From Candidatus Nomurabacteria bacterium (GTDB lineage Bacteria > Patescibacteriota > Minisyncoccia > Phycocordibacterales > UBA9973): a stretch of 36,804 nucleotides of DNA. Below are positions 24,079 through 33,222 of the stretch, piece after piece. Location: NCBI GenBank assembly GCA_020851595.1, contig JADZCK010000051.1, positions 1 to 36,804 on the forward strand. The letters run 5' to 3'. The stretch's first letter is position 1. Every line of letters starts with the position of its first letter. The notes beneath the pieces are model-generated. The model ran no database searches. It was not told the origin of the DNA and saw only the letters and a list, made by a program, of their open reading frames with translations. The position numbers and the translations under genes were made by a program.

Positions 24079-24753
24079 TTACGCCACAATTACCACAAAT
24101 TCTCCTCTTTGTTTGTCTTTGTTTGTAAGGAAATATTCTAGAATTTCAGCAGGAGTACCTGTTTTAAATTCTTCGTAGATTTTTGTTATTTCACGAGCGA
24201 TACAGACTTTTTTATCCGGGCAAAATTTTACAAGCGATTCTAATGTTTTTAAAATTCTGTGAGGAGATTCATAAAAAGCAAAAGTTCTTTTGGCAACGCT
24301 TATTTCTTTAAACAAAGTTTCTCTTCCCTTTTTGTGCGGTAAAAAACCAAGAAAAGTAAATTCGTGAATTGGCAAACCAGACACAGAAAGCGCAGATATC
24401 AATGCTGTGGCTCCAGGAACCGGAATCACATTTACACTATCACTGAAATACTTCTTGATCTCTGAAACAAGCATTGCCCCCGGATCAGAAATACCTGGTG
24501 TGCCAGCATCTGAAACTAAAGCAATATTTTTCCCTTCTTCTAACAAAGAAATTATTTTATCTGTTTTAGAAAGCTTACTCTGAGCATGATAGCTCATCGT
24601 AGGTTTATTTATATTATATTTATCTAAAAGTTTTTTTGTGACTCTGGTATCTTCACACAATATCAAATCGACACTTTTAAGTGTCTCAATTGCTCGAAAT
24701 GTAATATCTCCCATATTCCCAATCGACGTCGCAACTATATAAAAATTAGACAT
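24079..24753 (-). CDS. rsmI: 16S rRNA 2'-O-ribose C1402 methyltransferase RsmI
   Basis: SAM-dependent methyltransferase acting on C1402 in the 16S P-site, 224 aa. Clear tetrapyrrole-methylase-fold motifs are present: YIVATSIGNMGDITFRAIETL, LCEDTRVTKKLL, ALVSDAGTPGISDPG, VIPVPGATALISALSVSGLP and FLGFLPHKKGRE. The C-terminal ~50-aa extension of E. coli RsmI is missing. A textbook TTGACT-17 bp-GATACT promoter ends 6 nt before the ATG. Confidence 0.96.
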   Translation of the reverse strand: MSNFYIVATSIGNMGDITFRAIETLKSVDLILCEDTRVTKKLLDKYNINKPTMSYHAQSKLSKTDKIISLLEEGKNIALVSDAGTPGISDPGAMLVSEIKKYFSDSVNVIPVPGATALISALSVSGLPIHEFTFLGFLPHKKGRETLFKEISVAKRTFAFYESPHRILKTLESLVKFCPDKKVCIAREITKIYEEFKTGTPAEILEYFLTNKDKQRGEFVVIVA

Positions 24754-24759
24754 AAATTA

Positions 24760-24788
24760 AGTATCAACTTCGCTCGTAAAATAGTCAA
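24760..24788 (-). promoter_or_regulatory. rsmI promoter, leaderless type
   Basis: Minus-strand TTGACT (24788-24783), 17-bp spacer, GATACT (24765-24760), then 6 nt to the ATG. It begins directly after the terminator of the upstream orphan gene. Confidence 0.75.
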
Positions 24789-24797
24789 GTAATAAAG

Positions 24798-24828
24798 AAG
24801 CCCCGCGCGGTGTGACCGCGCGGGGCTT
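24798..24828 (-). terminator. terminator of the 24833 orphan gene
   Basis: A 13-bp GC-rich stem AAGCCCCGCGCGG/CCGCGCGGGGCTT with a 5-nt loop, followed on the minus strand by CTTTATTACTT. It is the strongest hairpin in the window. Confidence 0.88.
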
Positions 24829-24832
24829 GAGT

Positions 24833-25015
24833 TTATTGATCTGCCTCCCACTTGGGAGGATCAATGATCAGATCGGAAGGTAGTCCTTCGTCGGCTGTCG
24901 AATCCTCAGAATGTCTGGCGTCATGCCAGTGCTTCTGAGAAGAGAAGAGTGAATAATCAGCCAGACGAAGTGGCCGAAACATCTTTGTGCCCCCATGACT
25001 ATCATCCAAGGACAT
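24833..25015 (-). CDS. small orphan hypothetical protein
   Basis: 60 aa, not recognised. I place the start at 25015 (MSLDDSHGGTKMF...) because AAGGAG lies just upstream with good spacing; the longer track start lies in the leader. The product is hydrophilic with many Asp, Ser and His (HWHDARHSEDS) and ends WEADQ. GC is far above the neighbours, as in the 13688 gene. It has its own promoter (TTGACT-17-TATATT), a ~50-nt leader and a strong terminator, so it is a well-defined small transcription unit. A palindrome CCTCCCA-ct-TGGGAGG lies inside its 3' end. Confidence 0.7.
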   Translation of the reverse strand: MSLDDSHGGTKMFRPLRLADYSLFSSQKHWHDARHSEDSTADEGLPSDLIIDPPKWEADQ

Positions 25016-25063
25016 AAAAGAACTCCTTACAAAAAATAAATTTAGCTTAAAAAAGCCAGAAAC

Positions 25064-25092
25064 AATATAGCACATATAACTAAAAAGTCAAT
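25064..25092 (-). promoter_or_regulatory. promoter of the 24833 orphan gene
   Basis: Minus-strand TTGACT (25092-25087), 17-bp spacer ending TGC, TATATT (25069-25064). The -35 box lies within the arm of the atp operon terminator palindrome. The leader is ~50 nt and includes GGCTTTTTTAAGCT before the SD. Confidence 0.7.
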
Positions 25093-25114
25093 GTTTGTAC
25101 ATTGACTTTTTAGT
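25081..25114 (-). terminator. terminator of the atp operon
   Basis: Perfect 14-bp stem CTAAAAAGTCAATG/CATTGACTTTTTAG around a 6-nt loop, 17 nt past the atpC stop. The minus-strand arm ends in TTTTTAG, giving a short U-tract. Confidence 0.75.
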
Positions 25115-25131
25115 GTGATTTGAGGTTTTAT

Positions 25132-25578
25132 TTATTTTCTATATTTTCTAGTTCTCCATTTGTCAGCAATTTTTACTCTAGTCAAAGATCGTTCGAGCTC
25201 TGATTCAAAATGTTCAAAATCTACATGCTCTTTATTCTCCATCAATTTCTTCAATTCTTCTGCGCGAGCTTTAGCTTTTTCTATTTTTTCATCGTGAAGC
25301 TCAGATACATGCTCAGCAAAATCCGCAAGAATAGCTACCTCTGTCTCCCCCTTTAATCCTTTTTTTATTTCAACAAATCCTCCGACGACAGCCATAGGCA
25401 CGTGTTCACCATTTACAAAAGCTACAATATCACCAGAAAGAAGCCCTGTGATCAAAGGAATATGATCTGGCAAAACTGTAATTTCACCCAAAGTGGTAGG
25501 TATGCTGACTTGGTCTACCATCTCTTCCAAGACCAATCTTTCGGGTGTAACTATTTTTAATTTTAATTGCTTTGACAT
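25132..25578 (-). CDS. atpC: ATP synthase F1 subunit epsilon
   Basis: Central-stalk subunit that links rotation to, and can inhibit, F1. 148 aa. The beta-sandwich has LKLKIVTPERLVLEEMVDQVSIPTTLGEITVLPDHIPLITGL, and a C-terminal helical hairpin follows (EKAKARAEELKKLM...). It is the last gene of the operon. AAAGGAG overlapping the atpD stop provides the ribosome binding site. Confidence 0.95.
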   Translation of the reverse strand: MSKQLKLKIVTPERLVLEEMVDQVSIPTTLGEITVLPDHIPLITGLLSGDIVAFVNGEHVPMAVVGGFVEIKKGLKGETEVAILADFAEHVSELHDEKIEKAKARAEELKKLMENKEHVDFEHFESELERSLTRVKIADKWRTRKYRK

Positions 25579-25582
25579 ATTT

Positions 25583-26995
<1,413 letters not shown>

Positions 26996-27931
26996 TTAAC
27001 TAACACTCACCATCCCTGCGCTTATCTCTGATATCTCCCTCGTAATGTTTGCTTGTCTTGCTTTGTTAAACATCAAAGTCAATTCATCTATCATCTCACC
27101 GGAAGCTTCACTTGCATTTTTCATGGCCATCATTCTAGAAGATTGTTCACTCGCATTTGATTCAAGAAGCATCTGGTATATCTGCATTCTAGTAAGTTTT
27201 TCTGCCAGAGAAGATATAAGTTTATCGAAATTTCCTTCAAACAAATAATCTATTTTTTCATTTTCCAATTCTGATAATACTTTTTCTTCTGTGCTGGCTT
27301 CTCTTTCTTCTCCCAGACTTTCTATCAATTCTTCCAAGGCTGTTTTCGAAACTGGGAGAATTTGTTTGATATTTGGTTTTTGTGTAAGCGCAGAAACAAA
27401 ATCTGTATAAGCTATCAAAACTCGATCATAACGAAGTGCGCTGTATTCATCCATAACAAATTTAGTAATAGGCAAAACATCAGAAAGAGAAATATTGTCC
27501 GGCAATTCAGAAAAAGTCGCGACTATATTTCTACCAAGGCGACGCATAGCTACATCTCCTTTTTTGCCGATAGCCATGAATTCAATATTTATACTGCCGT
27601 TTTCAACTTTCAGTAATGAAATAACTTTTTTTATTATTTGAGCATTGTATGCTCCGCAAAGACCTCTGTTTGATGAAATCAAAACTACTAAAACATTTTC
27701 TTTACCTTCTGTTTTTTCATGTTCAGTAAAAAGAGGATGTTTGGATTCACCTAAATTTCTAGCAATAGAAGTAAGAATTTCCCAAGAATATTCAGCATAC
27801 AAACGTGAAGCTAAAGTGCTGGATATTGCACGCTTCATCTTGCTCGCAGCGACAAGCTCCATAGCTTTAGTTATTTTCTTTGTATTTTTTACTGATTTTA
27901 TTCTATTTTTAATTGCCTTACTATTTGCCAT
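26996..27931 (-). CDS. atpG: ATP synthase F1 subunit gamma
   Basis: Rotor shaft of F1, 311 aa. The N-terminal helix KAIKNRIKSVKNTKKITKAMELVAASKMKRA and C-terminal helix SSRMMAMKNASEASGEMIDELTLMFNKARQANITREISEI are the conserved coiled coil. ISSNRGLCGAYNAQI is also typical. The middle domain has an acidic insert around residues 210-235 (EEREASTEEKVLSELENEK). Confidence 0.97.
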   Translation of the reverse strand: MANSKAIKNRIKSVKNTKKITKAMELVAASKMKRAISSTLASRLYAEYSWEILTSIARNLGESKHPLFTEHEKTEGKENVLVVLISSNRGLCGAYNAQIIKKVISLLKVENGSINIEFMAIGKKGDVAMRRLGRNIVATFSELPDNISLSDVLPITKFVMDEYSALRYDRVLIAYTDFVSALTQKPNIKQILPVSKTALEELIESLGEEREASTEEKVLSELENEKIDYLFEGNFDKLISSLAEKLTRMQIYQMLLESNASEQSSRMMAMKNASEASGEMIDELTLMFNKARQANITREISEISAGMVSVS

Positions 27932-27945
27932 AAAATATATACAAA

Positions 27946-29451
27946 CTATGCGCTCAAGAAATCGCCCTTGAAATCAGTTATCACTTTTTTCAATTCTTCT
28001 TCACCTTTTTCATCCCACATTTTCTTTTCTAAAACTTGTTTATAGAAAACTTTTGCATTTCTTTCACTGTAATCTATAAGTCCTTTTTCAAATTCTTTTA
28101 TTTTATCAATAGCCACGTCATCCATATATCCTTTTGTAAGAGCGTAAAGAACAACTACCTGGTGTTCTGTTTTCATCGGAGCGTATTGCAACTGTTTCAA
28201 AACTTCGATAGCTCTCTTACCTCTTTCAAGCTGACGTTTAGTATTATCATCAAGATCAGAACCGAATTGAGCAAACGCTTCGAGCTCTCGGAATTGAGCC
28301 AAGTCGAGTTTGAGTGTTCCTGCGACTTTCTTCATTGCTTTTATTTGAGCAGAAGATCCAACACGAGAAACAGAAAGACCGACGTTTACAGCAGGACGAA
28401 TACCTTTATAGAAAAGATCTGTCTCTAAGAAAATCTGTCCGTCTGTAATAGAAATAACGTTTGTAGGAATATAAGCAGACACGTCCCCAGCTTGTGTCTC
28501 GATGATAGGAAGAGCTGTAATAGATCCACCTCCGTATTTTTCATTTCTTCGGCAAGCGCGTTCAAGCAGACGAGAGTGTAAATAAAAAACGTCTCCAGGG
28601 TAAGCTTCACGGCCTGGTGGACGGCGAAGAAGAAGAGAAATTTCACGATACGCTACTGCATGTTTTGAAAGATCATCGTAAATAATAAGAACATCTTTAC
28701 CTTGATCCATAAAATATTCAGCGATAGAAACTCCGGTGTAAGGAGCAATGTATGAAAGAGACGCTGCTTCAGATGCACCAGCAGAAACTATCACAGTATA
28801 CGCCATAGCTCCACCTTCTTCTAAACGTGTTTCTATTTTTCTTAATTTAGAATCTTTCTGACCAATAGAAACATAAACACAAATCATGTTTTGTCCTTTT
28901 TGATTTAAAATAGTATCTATTGCGATAGCTGTCTTACCTGTCTGTCTGTCACCAATGATAAGCTCACGTTGACCACGACCGATAGGAATAATAGCATCGA
29001 TAACTTTGATACCAGTAGCAACTGGTTGATCCACAGAAAGACGAGTGACCACACCAGGAGCGACTTTTTCGATTGGATAAGTTTTCTCAGATTTTATAGC
29101 GCCCTTGCCATCAATAGGGATACCAGCGGCATTCACGACACGTCCTAAAATATTATTTGAAACAGGAATTTCAAGAATTCTACCAGTAGCTTTTACCTCA
29201 TCCCCTTCTTTAATTTTAGAAAAATCACCAAGAATAATTACTCCGATAGCATCTTCTTCCAAGTTCAAAGCAACACCTATTTCTCCTCCTAGAAATGTAA
29301 CCATTTCAGAAGACTTGATATCAGACAATCCAGATACTTTCGCGATACCATCGAAAACTTCTAAAACCTTTCCGACTTTTTCTGCTTTGACTTGTGAGGA
29401 AAAATTCTCTATTTCCTTTTTTAAATTTTCTACAATTTGATTTGTTATCAT
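27946..29451 (-). CDS. atpA: ATP synthase F1 subunit alpha
   Basis: Non-catalytic nucleotide-binding subunit, 501 aa. The P-loop is [15 protein letters not shown]. Also seen are [47 protein letters not shown] and [18 protein letters not shown]. The N-terminus shows the usual helix before the beta-barrel. It starts 3 nt after atpH. Confidence 0.98.
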   Translation of the reverse strand: MITNQIVENLKKEIENFSSQVKAEKVGKVLEVFDGIAKVSGLSDIKSSEMVTFLGGEIGVALNLEEDAIGVIILGDFSKIKEGDEVKATGRILEIPVSNNILGRVVNAAGIPIDGKGAIKSEKTYPIEKVAPGVVTRLSVDQPVATGIKVIDAIIPIGRGQRELIIGDRQTGKTAIAIDTILNQKGQNMICVYVSIGQKDSKLRKIETRLEEGGAMAYTVIVSAGASEAASLSYIAPYTGVSIAEYFMDQGKDVLIIYDDLSKHAVAYREISLLLRRPPGREAYPGDVFYLHSRLLERACRRNEKYGGGSITALPIIETQAGDVSAYIPTNVISITDGQIFLETDLFYKGIRPAVNVGLSVSRVGSSAQIKAMKKVAGTLKLDLAQFRELEAFAQFGSDLDDNTKRQLERGKRAIEVLKQLQYAPMKTEHQVVVLYALTKGYMDDVAIDKIKEFEKGLIDYSERNAKVFYKQVLEKKMWDEKGEEELKKVITDFKGDFLSA

Positions 29452-29454
29452 ATG

Positions 29455-29859
29455 CTACTTTATTAAATATTCTTGTAATTTTCCTATTTTATTCTTGATT
29501 GTAAGATCGATCACTTCATCATCAACCTCTATTTTGAATCCTCCTAGTAACTTTTCATCTAAATTCTCAACCATTTCTATTTCTTTTGCAGAGTATCTAC
29601 GGGCTAAAGTTTCTGCGAGCATTTTGTTTGTTGTATTATCTATTTTTTCCTTACTCGAGATCCTAGCTACCACCTTTCCCTCAGCATGATTTATTATTTT
29701 TTTTAATCGAGAAAGTATATCCGGCGCTTTTGACAATAATTTTCTCTTGATTAGAAAATTAACGATCTTTTTATAAAACAAAGACATCTCCTCGTGCTTA
29801 ACATCTTTTGAAGCCAAATATATTGCATGAGCTATGTCGTTGTTTGATACCATTGCCAT
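29455..29859 (-). CDS. atpH: ATP synthase subunit delta
   Basis: Peripheral-stalk cap joining F1 to subunit b, 134 aa, shorter than the usual ~180 because the N-terminal helical domain is abbreviated. The conserved C-terminal part is present (KVVARISSKEKIDNTTNKMLAETLARRYSAKEIEM...LLGGFKIEVDDEVIDLTIKNKIGKLQEYL). Position between atpF and atpA supports the call. Confidence 0.88.
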   Translation of the reverse strand: MAMVSNNDIAHAIYLASKDVKHEEMSLFYKKIVNFLIKRKLLSKAPDILSRLKKIINHAEGKVVARISSKEKIDNTTNKMLAETLARRYSAKEIEMVENLDEKLLGGFKIEVDDEVIDLTIKNKIGKLQEYLIK

Positions 29860-29864
29860 AAATA

Positions 29865-30356
29865 TTACAAATTATTTAAATCTTTGACTGTTTTATCATT
29901 AAAAGATTTATCTATTTTAGTGCTAATCAATTTTTCTGTAGCCAGCATCGCCAAATTTACAATTTCCTTTTTTGTCTCTTCTAGCATTTTTACTTTTTCA
30001 GCTTCGAGCATTTTCTTTCCATTTTCTATCACAGTTGTTACTTCATTTTTTGCACCCTCAAGCATTTGAGCTTTTTCGGCTAAAGCTTCTTTTTTACTAT
30101 CTTGAAAGATCTTGTTTGCTTCGGTTTTAGCTTTAGAAATAACGTCTTCGTATTCTTTACGAGTCTTTTCCAAAAGCTCTGCATTTATTTTCGCATCATC
30201 TATACCCCTTCCAATCTTCTCACTTCTTTCACTCATCAATTTTGAAAGAGGTTTGAGGGCATACAAATACAAAACGGTAAAAACAACTCCGAAGTTTATA
30301 GCTTGAGCGATGATAATTTTCCAATCTATGTGAAATGTAGAAATAATTGATTCCAT
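29865..30356 (-). CDS. atpF: ATP synthase Fo subunit b
   Basis: Stator stalk, 163 aa. One N-terminal transmembrane helix (~12-33, KIIIAQAINFGVVFTVLYLYALKPL split here by the membrane boundary), then a long charged coiled coil to the C-terminus. A ~106-nt gap containing a hairpin separates it from atpE upstream. Confidence 0.93.
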   Translation of the reverse strand: MESIISTFHIDWKIIIAQAINFGVVFTVLYLYALKPLSKLMSERSEKIGRGIDDAKINAELLEKTRKEYEDVISKAKTEANKIFQDSKKEALAEKAQMLEGAKNEVTTVIENGKKMLEAEKVKMLEETKKEIVNLAMLATEKLISTKIDKSFNDKTVKDLNNL

Positions 30357-30434
30357 TTAATTAAAGATTTTTGAATTTATAAAATCTAATCACAGCTACT
30401 AATTTCTCAGAATTTACGAATAAACACCGAGAAG

Positions 30435-30454
30435 CTAGCAGCCGTAGCTACTAG
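30435..30454 (-). other. intercistronic hairpin after atpE
   Basis: CTAGTAGC-TACG-GCTGCTAG (one G-T pair) begins 9 nt after the atpE stop in the otherwise compact atp operon. It could protect the 3' end of a processed atpB-atpE message or partly terminate transcription. Confidence 0.45.
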
Positions 30455-30462
30455 ATTGCTTA

Positions 30463-30678
<216 letters not shown>

Positions 30679-30718
30679 TTAAATTAATTAATAATAATTT
30701 TGACCTTTAATAATAAAT

Positions 30719-31693
30719 TTATGCTATTTCTTCTATTGCTTCTTTGATTAATCTGTCTTCTTCCTTTCCATGTCTGTTTTCTTCGTGAATCTTATTTACT
30801 TCATGGTGCTCTTCGTGGTGTTCATCATGGTCAGAAGCACCGATAGTAAAATATACAACAAGTAAAATAGAAAATATAAGAGCCTGAACTACTCCTACAA
30901 GTATTTCTAGAAAAAGAAACGGTATTGGAACAATATATGCCATCAATGCTGCCATAGAAGCCAACAACACCTCTCCAGCAAAAACATTACCAAAAAGACG
31001 AAAAGAAAGCGATGCAACTTTTGCAAACTCTCCAACAATTTCTATTAAACCAACAAAGAACTTAATCGGAGAAACTATTATTATTGAAGGATTTTTACGA
31101 AATTCTTTAAAAATATCTCCGATTACCTCCAGATTAACATATTTATTTAAAGTTTTCCAGACACCGATAGACACCACACCAAACACGTTTGCGCCTATTA
31201 CCGCCATTACAGCTAATGCAATTGTTGTATTTATATCAGCTGTAGCGCCACGAAGAAACGGTACGAACAAAAGGCCGTGCTTACCTTCCTCCACTATTCC
31301 AAATCCACCTAGTGGCATTATACCAAGCCAGTTGCTAACTAAAATAAAAAAGAAAGCTGATATCGCTAATGGAAATATTTTTACAGAAAGCGCCCTGTCG
31401 TTTGTAACTTGGTCGCACATACCTAGAGCTCCCTCTACAACCATTTCAAAAACACTTTGGAATTTTCCAGGAACTGCTCGAAGTTTGGAACGCAAAATCA
31501 AAGATATAATTATTATTATAAAAACCGCAAACCAGCTAGTAAGCAAAGAATTTGTAATCGTTAAATTTTTTATATGAACAATGGGCTCAGCAAATAATGT
31601 TATTTCTTGAGAAATTTCTTCTTTTACTGCTTTTGGAGCTTCGTTTATATTTTCTGTTATTAATTGTGTTTCTGTTTGTGCTTGTGTTGACAT
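30719..31693 (-). CDS. atpB: ATP synthase Fo subunit a with His-rich tail
   Basis: Forms the ion half-channels against the c-ring, 324 aa. The essential arginine is in VASLSFRLFGNVFAGEVLLASM. An N-terminal extension of ~50 residues precedes the first membrane helix. The C-terminus has an unusual hydrophilic tail after the last helix, rich in His and Glu (HDEHHEEHHEVNKIHEENRHG). Other helices are typical (FPLAISAFFFILVSNWLGIMPLGG). Confidence 0.96.
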   Translation of the reverse strand: MSTQAQTETQLITENINEAPKAVKEEISQEITLFAEPIVHIKNLTITNSLLTSWFAVFIIIIISLILRSKLRAVPGKFQSVFEMVVEGALGMCDQVTNDRALSVKIFPLAISAFFFILVSNWLGIMPLGGFGIVEEGKHGLLFVPFLRGATADINTTIALAVMAVIGANVFGVVSIGVWKTLNKYVNLEVIGDIFKEFRKNPSIIIVSPIKFFVGLIEIVGEFAKVASLSFRLFGNVFAGEVLLASMAALMAYIVPIPFLFLEILVGVVQALIFSILLVVYFTIGASDHDEHHEEHHEVNKIHEENRHGKEEDRLIKEAIEEIA

Positions 31694-31697
31694 AAAA

Positions 31698-31979
31698 TTA
31701 TTTTTTCAAATTATTTTTCTCTAGATTTTCTGTATCTTTTACTTTTTTTATGTAAATTTTTACAATATTTACTATCTTAAAACAGGAAAATAAAAAAGCA
31801 ACACCGGACAGTACAAGAAAAATAACAGGCTTTGTCCCATAGCGTGCATCTAGCATTTTACCAAAAATAAGAGCTAAAACAATAGGCACCACAATCCAGG
31901 TAGAAATCTCACTAAATATCTGCATTCCAGGTTTCCACCAAGGACCCTTGTTATTCAAATTTTGTTTATTTTCTTCCAT
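31698..31979 (-). CDS. AtpI/AtpZ-like ATP synthase assembly protein
   Basis: 93 aa with two membrane helices (~24-42, WIVVPIVLALIFGKMLDARYG, and ~50-72, PVIFLVLSGVAFLFSCFKIVNIV) and charged termini. It is the first gene of the atp operon, the usual location of AtpI/AtpZ, which assists c-ring assembly. The ATG is only 10 nt after the 3' end of tRNA-Ile, with no SD, so the operon mRNA probably arises by tRNA processing. Confidence 0.85.
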   Translation of the reverse strand: MEENKQNLNNKGPWWKPGMQIFSEISTWIVVPIVLALIFGKMLDARYGTKPVIFLVLSGVAFLFSCFKIVNIVKIYIKKVKDTENLEKNNLKK

Positions 31980-31989
31980 AAAACCAAAG

Positions 31990-32061
31990 TGAGCGTGGAT
32001 GGGATCGAACCATCGACCTCTGTCTTATCAGGACAGCGTTCTACCACTGAACTACACGCTC
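31990..32061 (-). tRNA. tRNA-Ile (anticodon GAT)
   Basis: Minus-strand cloverleaf. Acceptor GAGCGTG/CACGCTC, discriminator A, anticodon stem CTGTC/GACAG around CTGATAA (anticodon GAT), T-arm GATGG-TTCGATC-CCATC. CCA is not encoded. It sits directly upstream of the atp operon. Confidence 0.96.
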
Positions 32062-32096
32062 AAGCTATATTTTTAAACATCATCCCCGTAACGTCC

Positions 32097-32117
32097 TATA
32101 CTGAACTACACGCTTAA
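32097..32117 (-). pseudogene. tRNA-Ile 5'-half remnant
   Basis: Minus-strand AGCGTGTAGTTCAGT-ATAGGACG repeats the first ~25 nt (acceptor strand and D-arm) of the neighbouring tRNA-Ile with small changes. The rest of a cloverleaf is missing. It lies in the predicted leader of the tRNA-Ile/atp transcript. Confidence 0.6.
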
Positions 32118-32139
32118 AAACTTTAAAAACAACATAAGA

Positions 32140-32168
32140 AATATAACAAAAAAAACAAACTTCAGCAA
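32140..32168 (-). promoter_or_regulatory. promoter of tRNA-Ile / atp operon
   Basis: Minus-strand TTGCTG (32168-32163), 17-bp spacer ending TGT, TATATT (32145-32140). It is the only good promoter found upstream of the atp genes. The start near 32133 gives a ~70-nt leader before tRNA-Ile. Confidence 0.6.
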
Positions 32169-32180
32169 ATAAAAACAGAG

Positions 32181-32227
32181 TCGCCCGGCTCGGATAGAGT
32201 CGAAGCAACCCTACCTTGCACGGGCGA
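32181..32227 (-). terminator. long hairpin, candidate terminator of the 32247 gene
   Basis: Arms TCGCCCG/CGGGCGA (7 bp) enclose 33 nt containing GCTTCGACTCTATCC, which recalls a tRNA T-arm but lacks a proper stem. On the minus strand it is followed by CTCTGTTTTTATTT. I read it as a terminator of unusual shape; a decayed tRNA fragment is possible. Confidence 0.45.
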
Positions 32228-32246
32228 TTAGGTTTTGATGTTAAAT

Positions 32247-32648
32247 TTACCTATCTGGAATATGAGCGCCAGGACGCTTCTTCCAGATTTGAAACAAACT
32301 AAGCCAAAAAAACCAAACACCTAGATTAGCTAGGTGAGCAAAATCGTAGGTGGTATCATAAATTCCTGTATACGAAAAGACAAGCCAGCAGGTTACAAAT
32401 AAAGAAAGGACAATTCCATGAATCATCTGGTTCTTTGGCACCATGAAGGTCAAAAACCACACCCAGAAAAACTGCACCACATAAGCTAGCATCCCTAGGT
32501 ACGCCGTCAATAATGACGACTTGAAGGGAAAAGGTACACCTAAAAGACTCGTCAACTCAATCATAAACATAATAATCAAGAAGACAGAGATGGTGATAGA
32601 AGCACCCCACGCACTAGTGATATCTACAAAATTTTGGTTTTCGTTCAT
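32247..32648 (-). CDS. orphan four-helix membrane protein
   Basis: 133 aa, not recognised. Four hydrophobic helices are visible: ~16-35 (TISVFLIIMFMIELTSLLG), ~45-70 (TAYLGMLAYVVQFFWVWFL), ~75-97 (HGIVLSLFVTCWLVFSYTG) and ~108-122 (GVWFFWLSLFQIW). The tail is short and basic. Aromatic residues, especially Trp, are common. A consensus promoter (TTGACA-17-TATTCT) and a very strong SD (AAAGGAGGG) suggest high expression. GC is somewhat above the neighbours. No transporter or enzyme motif is seen. Confidence 0.8.
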   Translation of the reverse strand: MNENQNFVDITSAWGASITISVFLIIMFMIELTSLLGVPFPFKSSLLTAYLGMLAYVVQFFWVWFLTFMVPKNQMIHGIVLSLFVTCWLVFSYTGIYDTTYDFAHLANLGVWFFWLSLFQIWKKRPGAHIPDR

Positions 32649-32685
32649 GACAATCCCTCCTTTTGAAGTACATGATTCTTTGTTT

Positions 32686-32714
32686 AGAATAAAATATTAT
32701 TTTAAATTTGTCAA
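32686..32714 (-). promoter_or_regulatory. promoter of the 32247 membrane protein
   Basis: Minus-strand TTGACA (32714-32709), exact consensus -35, 17-bp spacer, TATTCT (32691-32686). The leader of ~30 nt carries AAAGGAGGG 6 nt before the ATG. Confidence 0.75.
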
Positions 32715-32721
32715 CAAAAAC

Positions 32722-32750
32722 AAAAAACCACTCTTTACGAGTGGTTTTTT
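32722..32750 (-). terminator. terminator of the RRM protein gene
   Basis: Stem AAAAAACCACTC/GAGTGGTTTTTT with a 5-nt loop, followed on the minus strand by GTTTTTGTTG. It lies just after the RRM gene and before the promoter of the next gene. Confidence 0.9.
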
Positions 32751-32763
32751 GACTAAATAAGTT

Positions 32764-33078
32764 TTAGTATTCTCGGCGTCCTCCGCCATTGTATCCACCT
32801 CGGTCTCCACCTGTTCTTGGTGGGCGAGCTTCCATAGGGCGAGCTTCGTTGACAGTAAGCTTACGTCCTTCAAATTCTTGATCATTGAACATAGAGATAG
32901 CCTTTGCAGCCTCATCAGCTGATGACATTTCTACGAATCCAAAACCTTTTGAACGACCGGACATTTTGTCCATGATAATCACAGCAGAAACAACGTTTCC
33001 AGCTTGTGCGAAGAGCTCTTTAAGAGCATCCTCTTGAGTGCTGTAAGGGAGTCCCCCTACATATAGCTTTGTAGCCAT
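32764..33078 (-). CDS. RRM RNA-binding protein, glycine-rich tail
   Basis: 104 aa. One RRM domain at ~1-80 with RNP2 KLYVGGLPY and RNP1 SKGFGFVEM. The C-terminal ~22 residues are an RG/GG-rich tail (RTGGDRGGYNGGGRREY). The family (cyanobacterial Rbp-like) binds U-rich RNA and is often cold-induced; which RNAs it binds here is unknown. It has a ~84-nt structured leader and its own terminator. Autoregulation through the leader is plausible. Confidence 0.95.
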   Translation of the reverse strand: MATKLYVGGLPYSTQEDALKELFAQAGNVVSAVIIMDKMSGRSKGFGFVEMSSADEAAKAISMFNDQEFEGRKLTVNEARPMEARPPRTGGDRGGYNGGGRREY

Positions 33079-33085
33079 ATTTTAA

Positions 33086-33164
33086 CTTTCTCCCGTTTTT
33101 AAAAAATCGGGCAAAAACTAATTATAAACGTAGAAACTTCATTTCGCTAAATGAGACCCTACGT
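33086..33164 (-). promoter_or_regulatory. structured 5' leader of the RRM gene
   Basis: Two hairpins precede the ATG. The first, 33128-33164, has ACGTAG/CTACGT closing arms with an inner CATTT/AAATG stem. The second, 33092-33111, is CCCG...CGGG with an A/T core, and its 3' arm supplies the G's of the SD (CGGGAGAAAG). The second hairpin could hide the ribosome binding site and open by heat, cold or protein binding. Confidence 0.55.
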
Positions 33165-33168
33165 GCAA

Positions 33169-33196
33169 ATAATAACACAACTAAAACAAAAAGCAA
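33169..33196 (-). promoter_or_regulatory. promoter of the RRM gene
   Basis: Minus-strand TTGCTT (33196-33191), 16-bp spacer ending TGT, TATTAT (33174-33169). The expected start near 33162 coincides with the base of the first leader hairpin. Confidence 0.65.
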
Positions 33197-33222
33197 AGTA
33201 AGGAGAAAGAAAAAGTTGTGGT

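Noticed and set aside
32181-32227. A second tRNA gene
   Set aside because: Only a 7-bp acceptor-like stem and a T-loop-like string are present; there is no anticodon arm or D-arm and the T stem does not pair.
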